A stretch of DNA of 64,000 nucleotides from assembly GCA_032622095.1 (NCBI GenBank), contig CP136066.1, positions 46,658,911-46,722,910 of the forward strand, written 5' to 3'. Within the stretch, counting starts at the first letter, position 1; every line of letters begins with the position of its first letter. The position numbers and the translations under genes were made by a program. The notes below the pieces were generated by a model that was not told where the DNA came from, ran no database searches, and saw nothing but the letters and a program-made list of their open reading frames with translations. Of the stretch, positions 1 through 11,460 are shown piece by piece. This DNA is from Siphonodentalium dalli (Eukaryota > Mollusca > Scaphopoda > Gadilida > Siphonodentaliidae).

Positions 1-197
1 GTTTAATAGGCAAAACATCCTTATAAGGACAGTATGCAAACATATTAATATCTAGTTGTACATTGAACAATATATTAATAAATGATATAATAATAGATGT
101 TAATATATAACCATTTAAGTAAAGCTGAATGTGCATAGGGTCGTCTCGTCTTCATTTATTCATTGCTTATGAGGCGATGCTCATCGCGTGCATAAAA

Positions 198-710
198 TCA
201 TTTTCGGATTATATGACATATTGAAGTGCATGAATTTGAAATATTGTTGGATAGGATTTTGACAAGCTGTTCAGTTTGTGTCATGTTTTCAATGTCTGGG
301 AACTGTGTCTTCATAAGAGTTATTAGTTCGATCCGCTGTGTGCGGTAAGCACTACATTCCAAAAGAAAGTGTTTTTCATCTTCAATAGCATCATCGGAAC
401 AAAATATGCATAGTCTTTGTTCCAATGCCGTCGGTGGTTGGGTGTGGCGTCCCTTTTCAATAGCCAGTTTATGATTACTTATACGCAGTCTAGTAAAAAC
501 GATTCTATTTTCTATTGATGGTGTGTGAAGAAGATAAGGTTCTATTTCGTACTTAAGTTTGAAAAGTCGGTATGTTCGTAATTTATTACTTCCCGTTTTT
601 GAGCATTCATCAGTGAGACTCTGTCTGAAATATATATAATAATCTTCAATAAGATTTCTTTTGAATTGACTCAGAACTGGACCCGGATTGTTGGGTCTGC
701 AATATTCCAC
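198..710 (-). pseudogene. LINE C-terminal zinc-knuckle domain
   Basis: 170 residues on the minus strand. The middle reads NKLRTYRLFKLKYEIEPYLL and FTRLRISNHKLAIEKGRH, followed by CIFCSDDAIEDEKHFLLEC, a C-x2-C...H-x4-C knuckle that ends many LINE ORF2 proteins. The same blocks recur in the + strand copy at 10255-10500. The frame overlaps the thumb segment by 40 bases, so the real ORF2 read straight through. Confidence 0.85.
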
Positions 711-1475
711 CCCAGTGATTCTGCCGTTTTGAAGATTGATTTCTTAACCGATGCCACTTTTTGTTCCAATGCAGCATTACGGAGCAGATTACAGTCCGAC
801 CGTGAAATTATCTTAATTACATAAGATGAAAGTCTGCATGCCACGTCAATAAATAATTGGTGGCTCCCTAACTCGGCGCGAACCGCGTTGTTCGAAGAAA
901 ATCTGCCGACTCCGAGTAACCGCTTACAATATTTTATGTGTACCTTCTCACATGGAAGGCGGTCGTGATTTTTAGTGGTTATTTCCACACCCCATATTTC
1001 GCTACCATATAACAATATCGGCTTAATTAATCTATCGAAGAGTTTTAAAGACGTCACTAGTGGAATCGGTGCGTCGTTTGTACATGCGTTAAATAAAGAA
1101 TGCATTGCTTTGAGTCCTTTAGCACTCAATTCTTCCATTGCATGTGAGAATCTACCCGTATTACTAAATTTAATTCCAAGATAATTGTATTCATTAACAA
1201 TTTCCCACTTTTGATTTCCAATGTGAAAGTCTGGTGAAGTTTTAGTTTTCCTACTTCTAAACACCACACATTTAGTTTTATCGGTGTTCACGGTGAGTTT
1301 ATTGGTCTCAGTGTATCTATTTAGTCTGTTTAGACAGCACTGTAGCCCACTTGGAGTATCCGAAAGTAAAACCAGGTCGTCAGCGAATAAAATGTGATTA
1401 AGTGTATCATTGCCTAAATGGACAGCATCGCAAGGACTGTCAAACTCTTTTTTAATGTCAACAATATGAATCCTT
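671..1475 (-). pseudogene. LINE reverse transcriptase, catalytic box and thumb
   Basis: The open frame on the minus strand runs from IKKEFDSPCDAVHLG through ILFADDLVLL (the catalytic Asp pair, intact), TVNTDKTKCVVF, YNYLGIKFSNTGRF and LIKPILLYGSEIWGVE to the RAELGSHQLFIDVACRL region. These are RT palm and thumb blocks followed by the connector typical of APE-type LINEs. The stop at the C-terminal end comes from a frameshift; the element continues in the frame of 198-710. Confidence 0.85.
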
Positions 1476-1608
1476 GCCTAACACCTATCGTGGATAAGCA
1501 TGGAGGCCCCAACCCTTTGTTTGTTTTGGTGATATAGTAGCTATTGTCATATAGTGACTATATTATCCGTAGTATGAGTCCCTTAATGCCCGCGCATTTT
1601 AATTTTTT

Positions 1609-1902
1609 TTAAAGTAATTGTCTGTTTACTGTATCGAACGCTTTTCTGAAATCTATGAATGCAGCATATAGGGGCTTTCCCAATCGTTTGAATTTTTGAA
1701 TGGCCGCGTGCAGAACAAATGCTCCATCAATAGTGCTCTTCCCTTTCGAAAAACCAAATTGGTTTTCGCTGATAACATGGTTTACATGTAAGAAATCGAT
1801 TAACCGACGATTAATTATTTTGTTAAACAATTTACCGACCGCCGATGATACTGCTATTGCCCTGCTATTTTGTGAATTAAAGTGAGGGTAGATTCGCTCC
1901 AA
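1609..1902 (-). pseudogene. LINE reverse transcriptase, fingers/palm fragment
   Basis: The minus strand reads AIAVSSAVGKLFNKIIN, ENQFGFSKGKSTIDGAFVL and AAFIDFRKAFDTV. These are RT blocks 2a-3, with the first catalytic Asp in FIDFRKAFD. It overlaps the preceding segment by 49 bases in another frame, so one small indel separates them. Distal to it the frame breaks again near a recognisable GVRQG block (about 1480-1500). Confidence 0.85.
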
Positions 1903-3122
1903 TCACTCGGATAATGTCCTGTCTCCAGAATTAAGTTAAACAATTTTACAATTTCATCAATTATCAATGGAACGAGTGACTTCAGCAATTCGTTCGAAAT
2001 TTGGTCGGGTCCAATCGCCTTTGCGTTTTTTAGTTCTCTTGTAGCGCCGAGAACTTCCTCTGTCGTGATATCATCATTATTGATAGCTTGATTACAAGTT
2101 TGATATGTGTCCGAAGATAATCCACAATCTGGATTATCAGGTTTCGGACAATAAAGCTCAGTGAAAAAATCAACTGATCGATCAGCATCAAGTTCATTTT
2201 GTGAGACCGGTCTCTGCCGCATTTTTTTTATGATTTCCCAATATTGTTTTGGGTTGGTTGTCTCTAAAGTATCTAGTTTACAATATATATCTGCGTAGAA
2301 TGCTCGTCGTTTAGCCTTCAGCGCCTTTTTGTACGCTTTTCGTTTCACATGGTATCGCGTTCTTATGTTTGGGTCAAATGGGTTATTCCTCATATCGTTA
2401 ATGATTTTTCCGAGATCGCGCTTGAATTCCCTACATTGACCGTCAAACCATTTTCTTTTACGCGGAGTTTTCTTCCTATTAACTACCCTTCGTACACATG
2501 CGTACATGTTTACGTCTTTTACTATTTGCATAAGGTCTTTGATCGCATTTTTGGCACCATAAACATCATGCTGATAGTGATACGTTTTATAATCAGCTAA
2601 GCGTCCGCGAATGGACGTATTATGCATGGCGTTGCGTAATTTCTCCTCACTATGCTCTGCCCATTTAAGATGTGTTCTAAGTTGGGTATATTTATATTTG
2701 TTTTGTGATTGGCATCGTTCATTGTCATATTTTAAGTGAAGAACTAATTGACAATGGTCAGAGAATTCAATTGGAAGTTTAACACAAAAGTAATCAACCG
2801 CGCAAAGAAAACTCTCTGTTATAAGGATATAATCAACGACGCTCGCCCCATTATATTGATAGCTTGAGAAATGACCAAGTCTATCGCCTGTAGATCGTCC
2901 ATTAATTACACGAATACCACGACTTCGGCTGAGATTTATGAGCTGGCGACCAAAAGAGTTTATACGACTATCCGTACTGGCTCTATTGGGGCACGTGTCA
3001 ATTATGTAATCAGCTGGGAGTGGCGTGTGCTTATCACTGTCAGATACCGCGTGGTCTGGCAATTCACCTGTGCGTGCATTGAAATCCCCGCCGAGAATTA
3101 ATAGTTCACCGCTCTTGTATCG
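1854..3122 (-). pseudogene. LINE endonuclease C-terminus joined to RT N-terminus
   Basis: This is the longest open LINE segment, about 420 residues. It starts inside the endonuclease with LILGGDFNARTG and continues through VVDYILIT and SDHCQLVLHL, the catalytic Asp/His end of the APE fold. A basic linker follows, rich in Lys/Arg (RKKTPRKRKW, KRKAYKKALKAKRR). RT begins at KNAKAIGPDQISNELLK and SDWSESTLTLIHK. The frame is lost at HKIAGQ, where a normal RT reads on to the NYRPISL block. An ATG-initiated version starts inside the domain and has no meaning as a gene start. Confidence 0.85.
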
Positions 3123-3123
3123 A

Positions 3124-3545
3124 GCTTAAGCCTTCTAGACACATTCAAATATATCATCGTCTTTATCTTTCGTCTTCCAAAAACTAGAATTGCTGGGCGG
3201 AATATACAATGACACAAATATTACTTTTGTGGATTGGTTAAGCATTTGACCATCGAACTCGACACATAGTGCTACCTCGTTTACAGTGTAGACTTTTCGC
3301 ATGTACTTTTTGAATTTTGAGAGAAAATAAAAGGCTATACCACCCTTTTTCTTGGCCTGGGAACGACTTAAATTTAGATTTTCATACCCTTCTAAATGAA
3401 TATCTGGTGAATCTTGATGCCACGTTTCTACCAGAGTAATAAACTCATATCTCTCTATTTGGTTTCTAAAATCTGGATCTCTTATTTTTTACGGATCCCT
3501 TGCACATTCCAGCTTGTATATCGGATTGTATTACTGTGATCTGTT
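3124..3545 (-). pseudogene. LINE endonuclease, N-terminal part (broken)
   Basis: The minus-strand translation gives SWNVQGIRK, then FITLVETWHQDSPDI, KKGGIAFYFLSKFKK and VSLYIPPSN, the usual order of blocks in the APE-type endonuclease of LINEs (Asn of the WNV motif, Glu of the ET motif). A frameshift lies after the first block, and in-frame stops lie just before the GDFNARTG block that begins the next open segment. This domain nicks target DNA to prime reverse transcription. Here it is non-functional. Confidence 0.8.
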
Positions 3546-3838
3546 GAACTAGTGTCAGAAATTATTTCAGTGTACTAGCCATGGAGCTGGTAAGATTTCC
3601 TACTCTCCCTACAATTGTACAATTTACCGAAATCAAACATTTGAAGTATACGTATATAATGCGTTCATACTAATAAAATTTAACAACAATACTAAAAAAC
3701 AAAGAGTATACCATTATAGTGCTTCATCGTGCATGGCAACACCATAATCTACAGAGGGACACATTTTACTTAAGGAATATTTTGAAATCATACAGAAATG
3801 AAAGTTACTTATCCACTGGGCGAAATGCTTTTGTTTGT

Positions 3839-4225
3839 TTGGTTAGTTATGTTTTCCACAATCAACAGAAATCAAGGCTTTTGTTCGTAAAAATCACGAC
3901 CAAAATCTGGCCAAATAGCTGAAAAGCACTTTTTTGTTACGCACTTTTTGCCAAACCAAAAAGCGGACCCACCCCCTGGTTTATAGTAAAGAAGTGTTGA
4001 AAAGGGGGAAAATGTCCTCACATTGAGCCCCCACTTACATTATTAATGCTCTATTTTGTTCTAAGTTAAGAATATAAGCCTTTGAATTCACTTTGGCTAC
4101 ATAATGTGTCTCTAAGATGACATTTGGCAAAAAAATGCATGAAGCCGGAAAAAGTGGTGTTTCGAGGCTCGGAGTCACCCACCCACCCCGTCCTTGTACC
4201 CTGGAAGTTTTTGCCGACCCCCCCC
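3839..4225 (+). repeat. Dispersed repeat A, copy 1
   Basis: It aligns by eye with 16738-17092 over about 360 bases: TTTTCCACAATCAA at the start, AAAGCGGACCCACCCCCTGG in the middle, and a C homopolymer at the end preceded by TTTTTGCCGAC. Both copies lie on the + strand. No coding capacity was seen. A few short open frames across it are chance products. Confidence 0.75.
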
Positions 4226-4507
4226 CCCTGCAAAGATGGGCAGATACTATTTAAATAATTCATTGTTTGCCCATTGGGTGGACCTTTTCTACAAACATAT
4301 ACAGCGTCTCCAGAGCTCACACAATCGCGCTATCTTGACCACAAAACATGTACCCTCAGCCCGAAAATAAATATTTTCACGAACGCGCACTATTTATGGT
4401 TACATTTGCATCGATGGGCCTCTATAAGCCCATCAACGTGTAGGCGAATACCAACCGAACAAACACCGCAAATTGTAGCGTATAACGTCAAGCTCGAATA
4501 CCAACGT

Positions 4508-5350
4508 CTCTATCATACGTATATAGACGCTGAAATAGTTGGTTCGCCATATTGGAATCAATCTTGGCTGAAATCTTTGACGTCATGATAATTTTTTAAA
4601 TAGTTCTTTGTTCATTTTTTTTAATTATTATTTTATTCGGAAAGCTAATATAGGTGTTATTCAATAACAAACACTATAACAAGATACAAGTAATTGAAAA
4701 TAAAAATAACTATTTGAAAAACATTATTTGTGTTTTGACGAAAATGGGATATGGCTGAAGAGGTGCGCTTAGTGTCAGCGGTGCAAATTCCGCAACCTCA
4801 TGCGCGTGTCACGTTAGACAATGAAAACGGATTTTTTTCTTATATGCATCCAAATTTTACCGATCATAAGCAACATGCCAACGTAAACATGATAAATTAT
4901 ATATTCTTTTTGTGGTGTTTGACTATAATATGGTTTATTACGACCTAATCAGACCTAATACGAACATAAAATATACGCTTCAATGTATTACTAAAACTTA
5001 CGTTCTAATGCAATTCTCTGAAAATCATTACATCATACTCAACCAATCAATCCGATCGTCTATCCGTGCTCCAACTCGCATGCCTTCCGACGGACTCAGC
5101 CATCCATACCGGCATGAAATCTCTTAAATTCCACAGATTATAAATTAATTTCTAATTGAGTTGCCCGCCTACCATTGCTATGAAGCTCCAAACGCTCTTT
5201 ATACACCTGGCGATTTACATAAACCACCAAAAACATCTTCATCCGAGACGTCATTGCTTTTCGAACAAGTGGGTTTCTCCGAAAAGCAATGACGTCATAC
5301 CAGACTCATATACGAGCTTGACCTGTATTATAATACCTTACTCGTATTTA
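4508..5350 (+). repeat. Dispersed repeat B, copy 1
   Basis: It shares CTCTATCATACGTATATAGA and most of the next 800 bases with 15097-16385, but lacks the roughly 480-base block seen there. It contains a hairpin at about 5249-5299 (GTCATTGCTTTTCG and CGAAAAGCAATGAC) and two perfect TGACGTCA palindromes (4578 and 5290). Open frames of 65-104 residues over it are not conserved in the second copy, so they are not called as genes. Confidence 0.75.
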
Positions 5351-6104
5351 AATTCGCGCACTACTATTTTTCGCGCAAATTAAAACTGAGCGAAAAATAG
5401 TACGATACAATAGTTGACTGATAATTTCGAGTTAAATTTTCTTAGATTCTGAGGTGGGAGCGTACTATGTGTATGCTATTATTCTGGATTCCAATTGTCT
5501 GAAAGCACTAATCTGACTAAATTAAAGTCGCATCGGAGAATTTAATACTATCAGAAATGGTGGTGGAATGTTTATAATTGGTAATAAATGTATGGGTTCT
5601 ATGTTCACAGCTACCTATTTCAAACTTGAAGTAGGAATTGGTTATATTTATACTATGACTCCAAGTGAGTTCCATTATATATATACAGTCGTTTTATCAG
5701 TAAATGATTTTGGGCACTAATGCAAATTCCGTTATTATAATCAAGTTATATAAAATAATAAGACGCTATGAAAACAATTGACACCAAATATCTGTAAGGT
5801 CGTGTTTTGGTGTCAAAATAAGATTTATTCCACACCCATTGACGTGAGGCACATGTATTCAATGGAATCCCAGCCATTGAATACACAGTATAGTGTATAC
5901 CTCTTTTGGAATATAAGCCAGAACTATTCTTGTTGACGTTGTCGCCAAGAAAGATGCCGTACATTACGTCGACCATCCGCTTCCGGTGATCCCCCCATAA
6001 TTACTGGCTTTTTGTCAGATGGAAATCACAATAAAGGTGGCTATAGTAACAATGAATGTGACATTCATAGATTGAACTTATCTGACTGAACGGTGTAGAA
6101 TAAA
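5351..6104. other. AT-rich stretch without a supported gene
   Basis: Two small stem-loops are visible, at about 5361-5404 (CTACTATTTTTCGC with GCGAAAAATAGTA) and about 5858-5882 (ATTCAATGG with CCATTGAAT). The TTACTCGTATTTAAATTCG segment near 5340 recurs, slightly changed, near 7166. Nothing else is recognisable. Confidence 0.5.
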
Positions 6105-6268
6105 TACAGAACACAACTTGCATCATAATCTCGAATCTTTTATCGAACTCGTTGCGGACGGCGCAAAGTTATATTTCGCTCGAGCGTAGTGTCGCGAAAT
6201 ATATCCTTGCGCCATCCGCAACTCATTCGATAAAAGATTCTCGATTAAGATGCGCATTGTGTTCTGTC
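6105..6268. repeat. Hairpin (foldback) element
   Basis: The two halves are inverted copies: left CAGAACACAA...GAATCTTTTATCGAA...GTTGCGGA, right TCCGCAAC...TTCGATAAAAGATTC...TTGTGTTCTG. Arms are about 75 bases with a short loop around TCGAGCGTAGTG. It is a MITE-sized palindrome without coding capacity. No clear target duplication was seen. Confidence 0.75.
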
Positions 6269-6528
6269 TATATATCATATAATTGCTCGAGTTCATTTGT
6301 TTGCGAATCGTTGGTGATTACAATATGTCCGTTTTTCGTGTCTTAATTTCGTCGCAAATGAAAAAATTAAAAGAAAGTTTGTGGAGTTCTTACCAAATAT
6401 GTCGGTAAGATTATAAAACAGACAATGAACATTTGTATTGTCATAACATAGTACTATAACTGTGAGAGGTTTTAAAACTGTGAGTTTTATATTTATATAT
6501 GAAATTTTGGGTTTTAAAATGTGGCCAA

Positions 6529-6980
6529 TTTGATCAGTATCGAACCAGTGTTATTCCTGTATATTCCAGACGCCGATTGCCACATAATCTATCATTTCCA
6601 ATTTCCGGCCCAAATTCGTGCTATAGTCTAAATACTGAATAAATTGACACATATCACCTTTATTAACACTGTCTTTGTTTCAATCGGGCATGGACATACT
6701 ATAAATTAAACTATTCGTAAAGTTTATACTAAATTTTATTGTTTGAGGTGTTTATTGCACAAATTCTACACTGGTTCGATACTGGTAAAATTGTGCGTTA
6801 CTGATGAAATCATCCGGTTCGAACATTGACGAAGGGTTAACATTTGGAAATAAATTAGATGACCCAAATTGTGTTTTCCCGTTACACAAGACACCACTGG
6901 TTAGAATGCACATTTCATTGAAATTGTTCGCTTGAAGAAGTTTGCACTGAATTACTGCAAGGTGGTTCGATACTCATCAA
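6529..6980. mobile_element. Candidate MITE with 18-bp inverted ends
   Basis: The left end TTGATCAGTATCGAACCA and the right end TGGTTCGATACTCATCAA are inverted copies with one mismatch. A further CACTGGTTCGATACTGG lies inside near 6770. The interior of about 450 bases is AT-rich and non-coding. The target duplication is not clear. Confidence 0.5.
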
Positions 6981-7780
6981 AAGTCTCATGCCTGTATACT
7001 GTACTTTCCTTTGCTATGTCCTGAAACCCAACACGTTGAGTTACAGTTTTGATCCTTTATTTATCGATTTACGTATATTATCTATATCATTATTAACTAT
7101 AGGTTATTGTAGAACAATGTAACTATAACATTAAAAACTTTCTCAGATCCACTGAACCAAGATACCTTACTAGTATTTAAATTCACTATTTTCGCTCAGT
7201 TTTAAATTCGCGCACTTTGAATTCGCGCACCTTGGTGCGCGAATTTAAAGCTGACAGTTCTTTTTATATGTTATGCTGTTCAGAAACAACATAAAATTAA
7301 TACAGAAATAACCAGAATTTGCCAAAATTCCGAATGTCATGTGACACCTGCATAACTCCAATTTGTTGGTTATAGTTATACTTCATTGCTTGTATATCTC
7401 AAGAAAATCAATCATCTTACTCCTGCAAGGGATCAGATAAAGTTTAAAGCTATATGCTAGCTGATGCTCTACATAAACCAAAATAAATAACCGTATAAAC
7501 AATGCATGTATAAATGCCTTCGCATGTATTGTGTTTCTAGCTCCTCCAATCATTTGTGGAAAGTTTCACTAGTATCCATCCAATATCTCAGAAAATATTA
7601 CACATTATATTAGGGGGGACTTTCTTTTTGTGATGTGTTTTGTAAAAAAGTTAACAAAATGCGAAGAGTAATAACAGTTTTAGAACGTCGGGAATACGTT
7701 CAAAGCTACTTGGGATCGGCAATCCGTACAGTGAAATGGTCATCAAAATATAAATAATACAGTCATTGGACACAATCGTT
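6981..7780. other. Non-coding stretch
   Basis: No gene is seen. Around 7190-7250 there is a short palindromic run (TTCGCGCAC/GTGCGCGAA) beside a diverged copy of the TATTTAAATTCG segment found near 5340. The rest is unremarkable AT-rich DNA. Confidence 0.5.
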
Positions 7781-7871
7781 GTCTCAGTCTAGTGCGGGCG
7801 ACATGGTCCTCGGTCGGATATGAAACCCTCGCACGCGACGTGAGACCATGTCGCCGTCACTGAACTGAGAC
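7781..7871. repeat. Short hairpin element
   Basis: GTCTCAGT at the left pairs with ACTGAGAC at the right, and GGCGACATGGTC pairs with GACCATGTCGCC nearer the centre. The loop lies around CGGATATGAAACCC. It is MITE-like, about 90 bases, without coding sequence. Confidence 0.65.
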
Positions 7872-7976
7872 TACTTATAATGTCTCCCTCAACAATTATT
7901 GGCGATACATGTATATTGGTGTAAGAAGTATGTCTATTTGTCGTATTTGAGTACTGTTTCTGCACTTTCTGGTTAT

Positions 7977-8050
7977 GGCGGATTTTGACGGAGTGGAATA
8001 TTTTAACAGCATACCCACCGCGAAGGCCTCCCGTATATTTTAACGGTGGA
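7977..8050 (+). repeat. 75-bp dispersed repeat (pair with 21729-21797)
   Basis: GGCGGATTTTGACGG...TGGAATATTTTAACAGCATACC...CGAAGGCCTCCCGTA is matched at 21729-21797 by a copy with a few substitutions (GGCGGTTTTTGACCGG...CCAAGGCCTCCCGTA). Function unknown. Confidence 0.6.
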
Positions 8051-8153
8051 AATAAAATTAGAATGGCTGCAAATTGGTAATCACGAGTTATTTGTACTGC
8101 GCTGAGTTATGCATGTGTGTTTATCAACTTTATCTGATTGTTTATTCATTATA

Positions 8154-9364
8154 AACACCTCAAATAAAGTAAGTCTCCGCAAATTTGATCGGTAATATCT
8201 CCGGATCTATTTGTGCGATTGCGATGAAATTTGGCAAGGATTTGCAGTATGGTAGTAGCAACGATGTCTAACAATCATTAACCCATTTCTTTTGTTTAAT
8301 ATGGCGGGATGAGTGTGAATTTAATGGAAAAAATTCAGGTTTCCCAAATTGCAGAGTGGTTTTCAGCCTGAAATTTGTATCGGTTAATTGAACTTTAAGA
8401 CCAAGAATTTCACACTCCCAGGTGCCCACAACTCTCTGCTCTCATTCCTGAAAGTTCTTAACCCGTGCGCTCTGTAATGCTTGGTTGAGCATGGGTTTAA
8501 TGAATGAATGTCAGTTTCAAAATGTTGAAAACAGGTTGCAAAGAAGAAATTGTAATAAAAAATCAAACCTTTTAGCTGAATATTGTTCCGTAGCAGGTGT
8601 TGCCACACTTTCGTCACAAAACAGGACGACTGTGAGCTCGCGTTGAATTCATTAAACCGGTCGTTCGTCGTTGTAGTGTAAAAACACAACCCTGAAGTAC
8701 GATAATATGCATGCCCCAAACAAAGTTGCTTACCTTACTCCTGTCTAAACACAGATATTCTCGTATTTGTATCCCTCACAGCACCTCTGGGAACAATTGG
8801 ATTTCACACTTTCGAAAAGTCTATAAACGAGCATGTTTTGAAACGAAAAAGGTATTAGCCCCAATTTGAGATTGGGCTATTACACAGCAAACAAAACCAA
8901 GAATGCTCGGCCAATTAGCACTATTTGGACCCACTGTTCTCAGGATTTTGTCCAAAAGGAATGCCACACCTTGTATTGAACAATATTCGGCCATAAAATT
9001 GAACACTCCATCAGAATCCCTTACTTGAAATCAATTTTTACCATTTTTAAACCTGCATCGTTTTCATTAAACTCACGCCCAAGCACTTAAGGGTTAAAAC
9101 TGTAACGGATATGAGCAGGGAGGTATGTTCATCTGGCGGTGTAAAATTCCCGTTATTAAATGTCATTTATCCAATAAATGTTTTCACCTGAAGTTCAATT
9201 TGCAATTTTTGAAACCTGCATTTTGTTCATTAAACTCACACTAATCCAGCCATAACACAACTTTGGGTCAATGATTGTTAGACATCGGTGCTACTATCAT
9301 AATGAAGATAGCTGCCAAATTTCATCGAAATCGCGCGAATAGGACTTACTTTATGTGAGGTGTT
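8154..9364. mobile_element. TA-flanked foldback MITE, family T, copy 1
   Basis: The ends are AACACCTCAAATAAAGTAAG and, inverted, CTTACTTTATGTGAGGTGTT, each bordered by TA. The arms continue inward as inverted copies (GATCTATTTGTGCGATTGCG on the left, diverged on the right) over several hundred bases. Three more copies occur in the window (31470, 37421, 56602), all with TA at the border. TA duplications and non-coding palindromes fit non-autonomous Tc1/mariner-like elements by inference. A minus-strand open frame at 8384-8719 has a diverged match in copy 3, but it is part of the palindrome and has no recognisable domain. Confidence 0.8.
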
Positions 9365-9784
9365 TATATACCTTTCAATCTGTCCCAATGGTGGGTGTTC
9401 TTGTATAATACATTCTATTTATTCTAGCCAAACCCTTCTTTCCGTTCTAATATATGTATTTTCTTAATTTCATATCACCAGACAAGCTTTCCCGAATAAC
9501 ATTATTGCTGCGATGTTCTCTAGGGTGAGTATATCTTGGTGACAATGTGTAGGGTAACGGGTTGGCCACTGTACCACTTCGACACGTATAGGTAACGGGG
9601 GATGGCTATTTGCTGTAGGAGGTCTTCAATGTGGTGACAACAGAGGGTCCGTCTTGAGAGTGTTAAAGGGTTAACAAATTAGAATTATCTAAACCCGCAT
9701 GAGTTAAAATTATAACGTGGGAACACCACATCCCTGGAGTGCTTTACTTTCTGGCCATTCAGCATAATTGCCTGGTGTATATTC
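9365..9784. other. Spacer without recognisable features
   Basis: No coding segment, repeat or motif was recognised between the MITE end and the start of detectable LINE homology. Confidence 0.4.
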
Positions 9785-10830
9785 GCGGAGCTTCAGTCTG
9801 GCAGTTGATAGATTAAAATCACAACATACAGCTGTGAAATATGGGACACAGAAATAACGCCGAGCAGAATATACCAAATACAATGTGAACTAGTTCATAC
9901 AAAATATTGCAAACGAAGTTAGAATGTCGGAAAATTTACAACAAATCAGGCTGTCAGAGCGGAACTCGGTCGCTTCCCATGCATGTTACATAGATGTGAT
10001 TTACAGAATGGCTAATTATGCGATTAAAGCATCGACTGAGTCAACAAAAATTCTTCTGACTAAAGCGGTTTATGAACAACAAATGCGCAAGGTCAAATCA
10101 CTTTCCATCTTTAAATCTCTCCAAAATATCCGACAAAATATCGGACTAAACATTCAAACAGGTGGGAAGCTTTATCACTCAAATATTGTAGACAAACTTA
10201 AAGCTTCCTTGAAATGTAAACATGAGAAAGAATTCGACGATGCTCGGAAAAACGGTGATAATAAACTAAGAACATATCGACTATTTAAATCTGAATATGT
10301 CATAGAACCATACCTTTATGGTACTCATAACGCGGAAGACAGAATGCGTTTCACAAAACTTAGAATTAGTGACCACCAACTGTCCATTGAGAACGGCCGC
10401 CACCATCAACCAAAAATAGATGTAAATGATAGGAAATGCATATATTGCCCTCCACTCCCAATAAAGGTTGAACATGAACTACATGTAATTATGGAATGTC
10501 CATTATACTCAGATTTAAGGGATCAACTATTTTTGCTAATGAAACAATATTGTGACAACTTCGATTCATTGGATGAAAACGGTAAATTCATTAAAATTAT
10601 GACAAACGAGAACGGAAACTGTGGAAAGATCTGCAACGTCAATACTTCGACAAGCGAACAATATTTTTACAAAATAAAAGTTCGTGATAATTCATATATA
10701 CATTTCAGGTTTTATACTCTTTTTGTTATATATCATATAATCATTGTACGCATACTGCCTATGTTACTGGTGTTGCATTCATTAAAATTATCTTATCTAA
10801 CTTATCTTATCTTATCCATAAGAATTTACT
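9785..10830 (+). pseudogene. 5'-truncated LINE, C-terminal ORF2 (copy B)
   Basis: Homology to LINE copy A begins upstream of the first ATG (9924). The + strand gives SCEIWDTEITPS (compare LLYGSEIWGVE in copy A), HTKYCKR and NQAVRAELGRFP in one frame with a stop. It then continues in the frame opened at 9924 with CYIDVIYRMANYAIKA, NKLRTYRLFKSEYVIEPYL, FTKLRISDHQLSIENGRHH and CIYCPPLPIKVEHELHVIMEC (C-x2-C...H-x4-C). It ends at 10795-10820 in TTATC-type short repeats, a simple-repeat tail rather than poly(A). The 323-residue open frame from 9924 is therefore not a host gene: its first 20 residues are out-of-frame LINE and its last 60 are 3' UTR. Confidence 0.85.
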
Positions 10831-10889
10831 GTGGCGGGCCTGTTAGCTATCAACAAAGAGTAGATATATTAGTTCGGGAGCCAAGAGGG

Positions 10890-11460
10890 TTTTAATTACA
10901 CTATCGCGCAAGGAAGGTTTGATGCTATCAATTTGTTGGCGGTGATAGACCATTACGGAAAACCAATTTCTTAAGTTGCGCATTCCTGGCGTTTAGGGGC
11001 CAGATGGCCCCCAAAAACCCCAAAAATGAATTTTAATTACACTATCGCGCAAGTCCACCATCTTTTCATCGAATACTATATTATGTTCACTGATCATAAA
11101 CACACGACTTAAGAACGGAAATGTCCTGGCGTTTTCAAATAAGAATGGGTCTTCTGGGGGGACCCAAAAAATTCAAAATTTCACTTTTAATTACACAATG
11201 GCGCAAGTCCACCATTTTTCCTGGAATAGTCTACTGTATTCACTGATCATAAAAACACACAACTTAAGAACGAAAATTTCCTGGCGTTTTCAAATAAGAA
11301 GGGGTCTTCTAGGGGGACCCAAAAATATCAAAATTTCACTTTTAATTACACAATGGCGCAAGTCCACCATTTTTCCTGGAATAGTCTACTGTATTCACTG
11401 ATCATAAAAACACACAACTTAAGAACGAAAATTTCCTGGCGTTGTCAAATAAGTAGAGGT
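10890..11460 (+). repeat. Tandem repeat, about 150-bp unit, 3.7 copies
   Basis: Units begin with TTTTAATTACAC at about 10893, 11031, 11187 and 11340, and carry CGCAAGTCCACCAT, CACTGATCATAAA, ACACAACTTAAGAACG and TTTCCTGGCGTT in order. The last two full units are nearly identical and the first is shorter and diverged. The array follows the LINE tail directly. A short open frame at 11198-11401 repeats its own start within the array, which shows it is an artefact. Confidence 0.85.

Larger units (their letters stand above)
1..3590 (-). mobile_element. Decayed, near full-length APE-type LINE (copy A)
   Basis: Read on the minus strand, this holds an AP-like endonuclease, a reverse transcriptase and a C-terminal Cys/His knuckle in the usual order for non-LTR retrotransposons. 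Motifs run from SWNVQG near 3520 through GDFNARTG near 3080, FVDF-type box A (here AFIDFRKAFD) near 1640, FADDLVLL near 1380 and C-x2-C...H-x4-C near 360. Frameshifts and stops separate the pieces, so the copy is dead. The 3' end runs off the left edge. The tail protein matches the copy at 9785-10830, so both belong to one family. The clade (CR1, Jockey, L2 or similar) is not resolved. Confidence 0.9.

Noticed and set aside
8384-8719. 111-residue frame partly conserved at 37762-37986
   Set aside because: Both lie in the same MITE family; similarity reflects DNA copies of a palindrome, and no domain is visible.
9924-10895. 323-residue frame as a host gene
   Set aside because: It aligns with the C-terminus of the LINE at 1-3590. 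The LINE homology begins upstream of its ATG in another frame, and its end is 3' UTR with a short-repeat tail.
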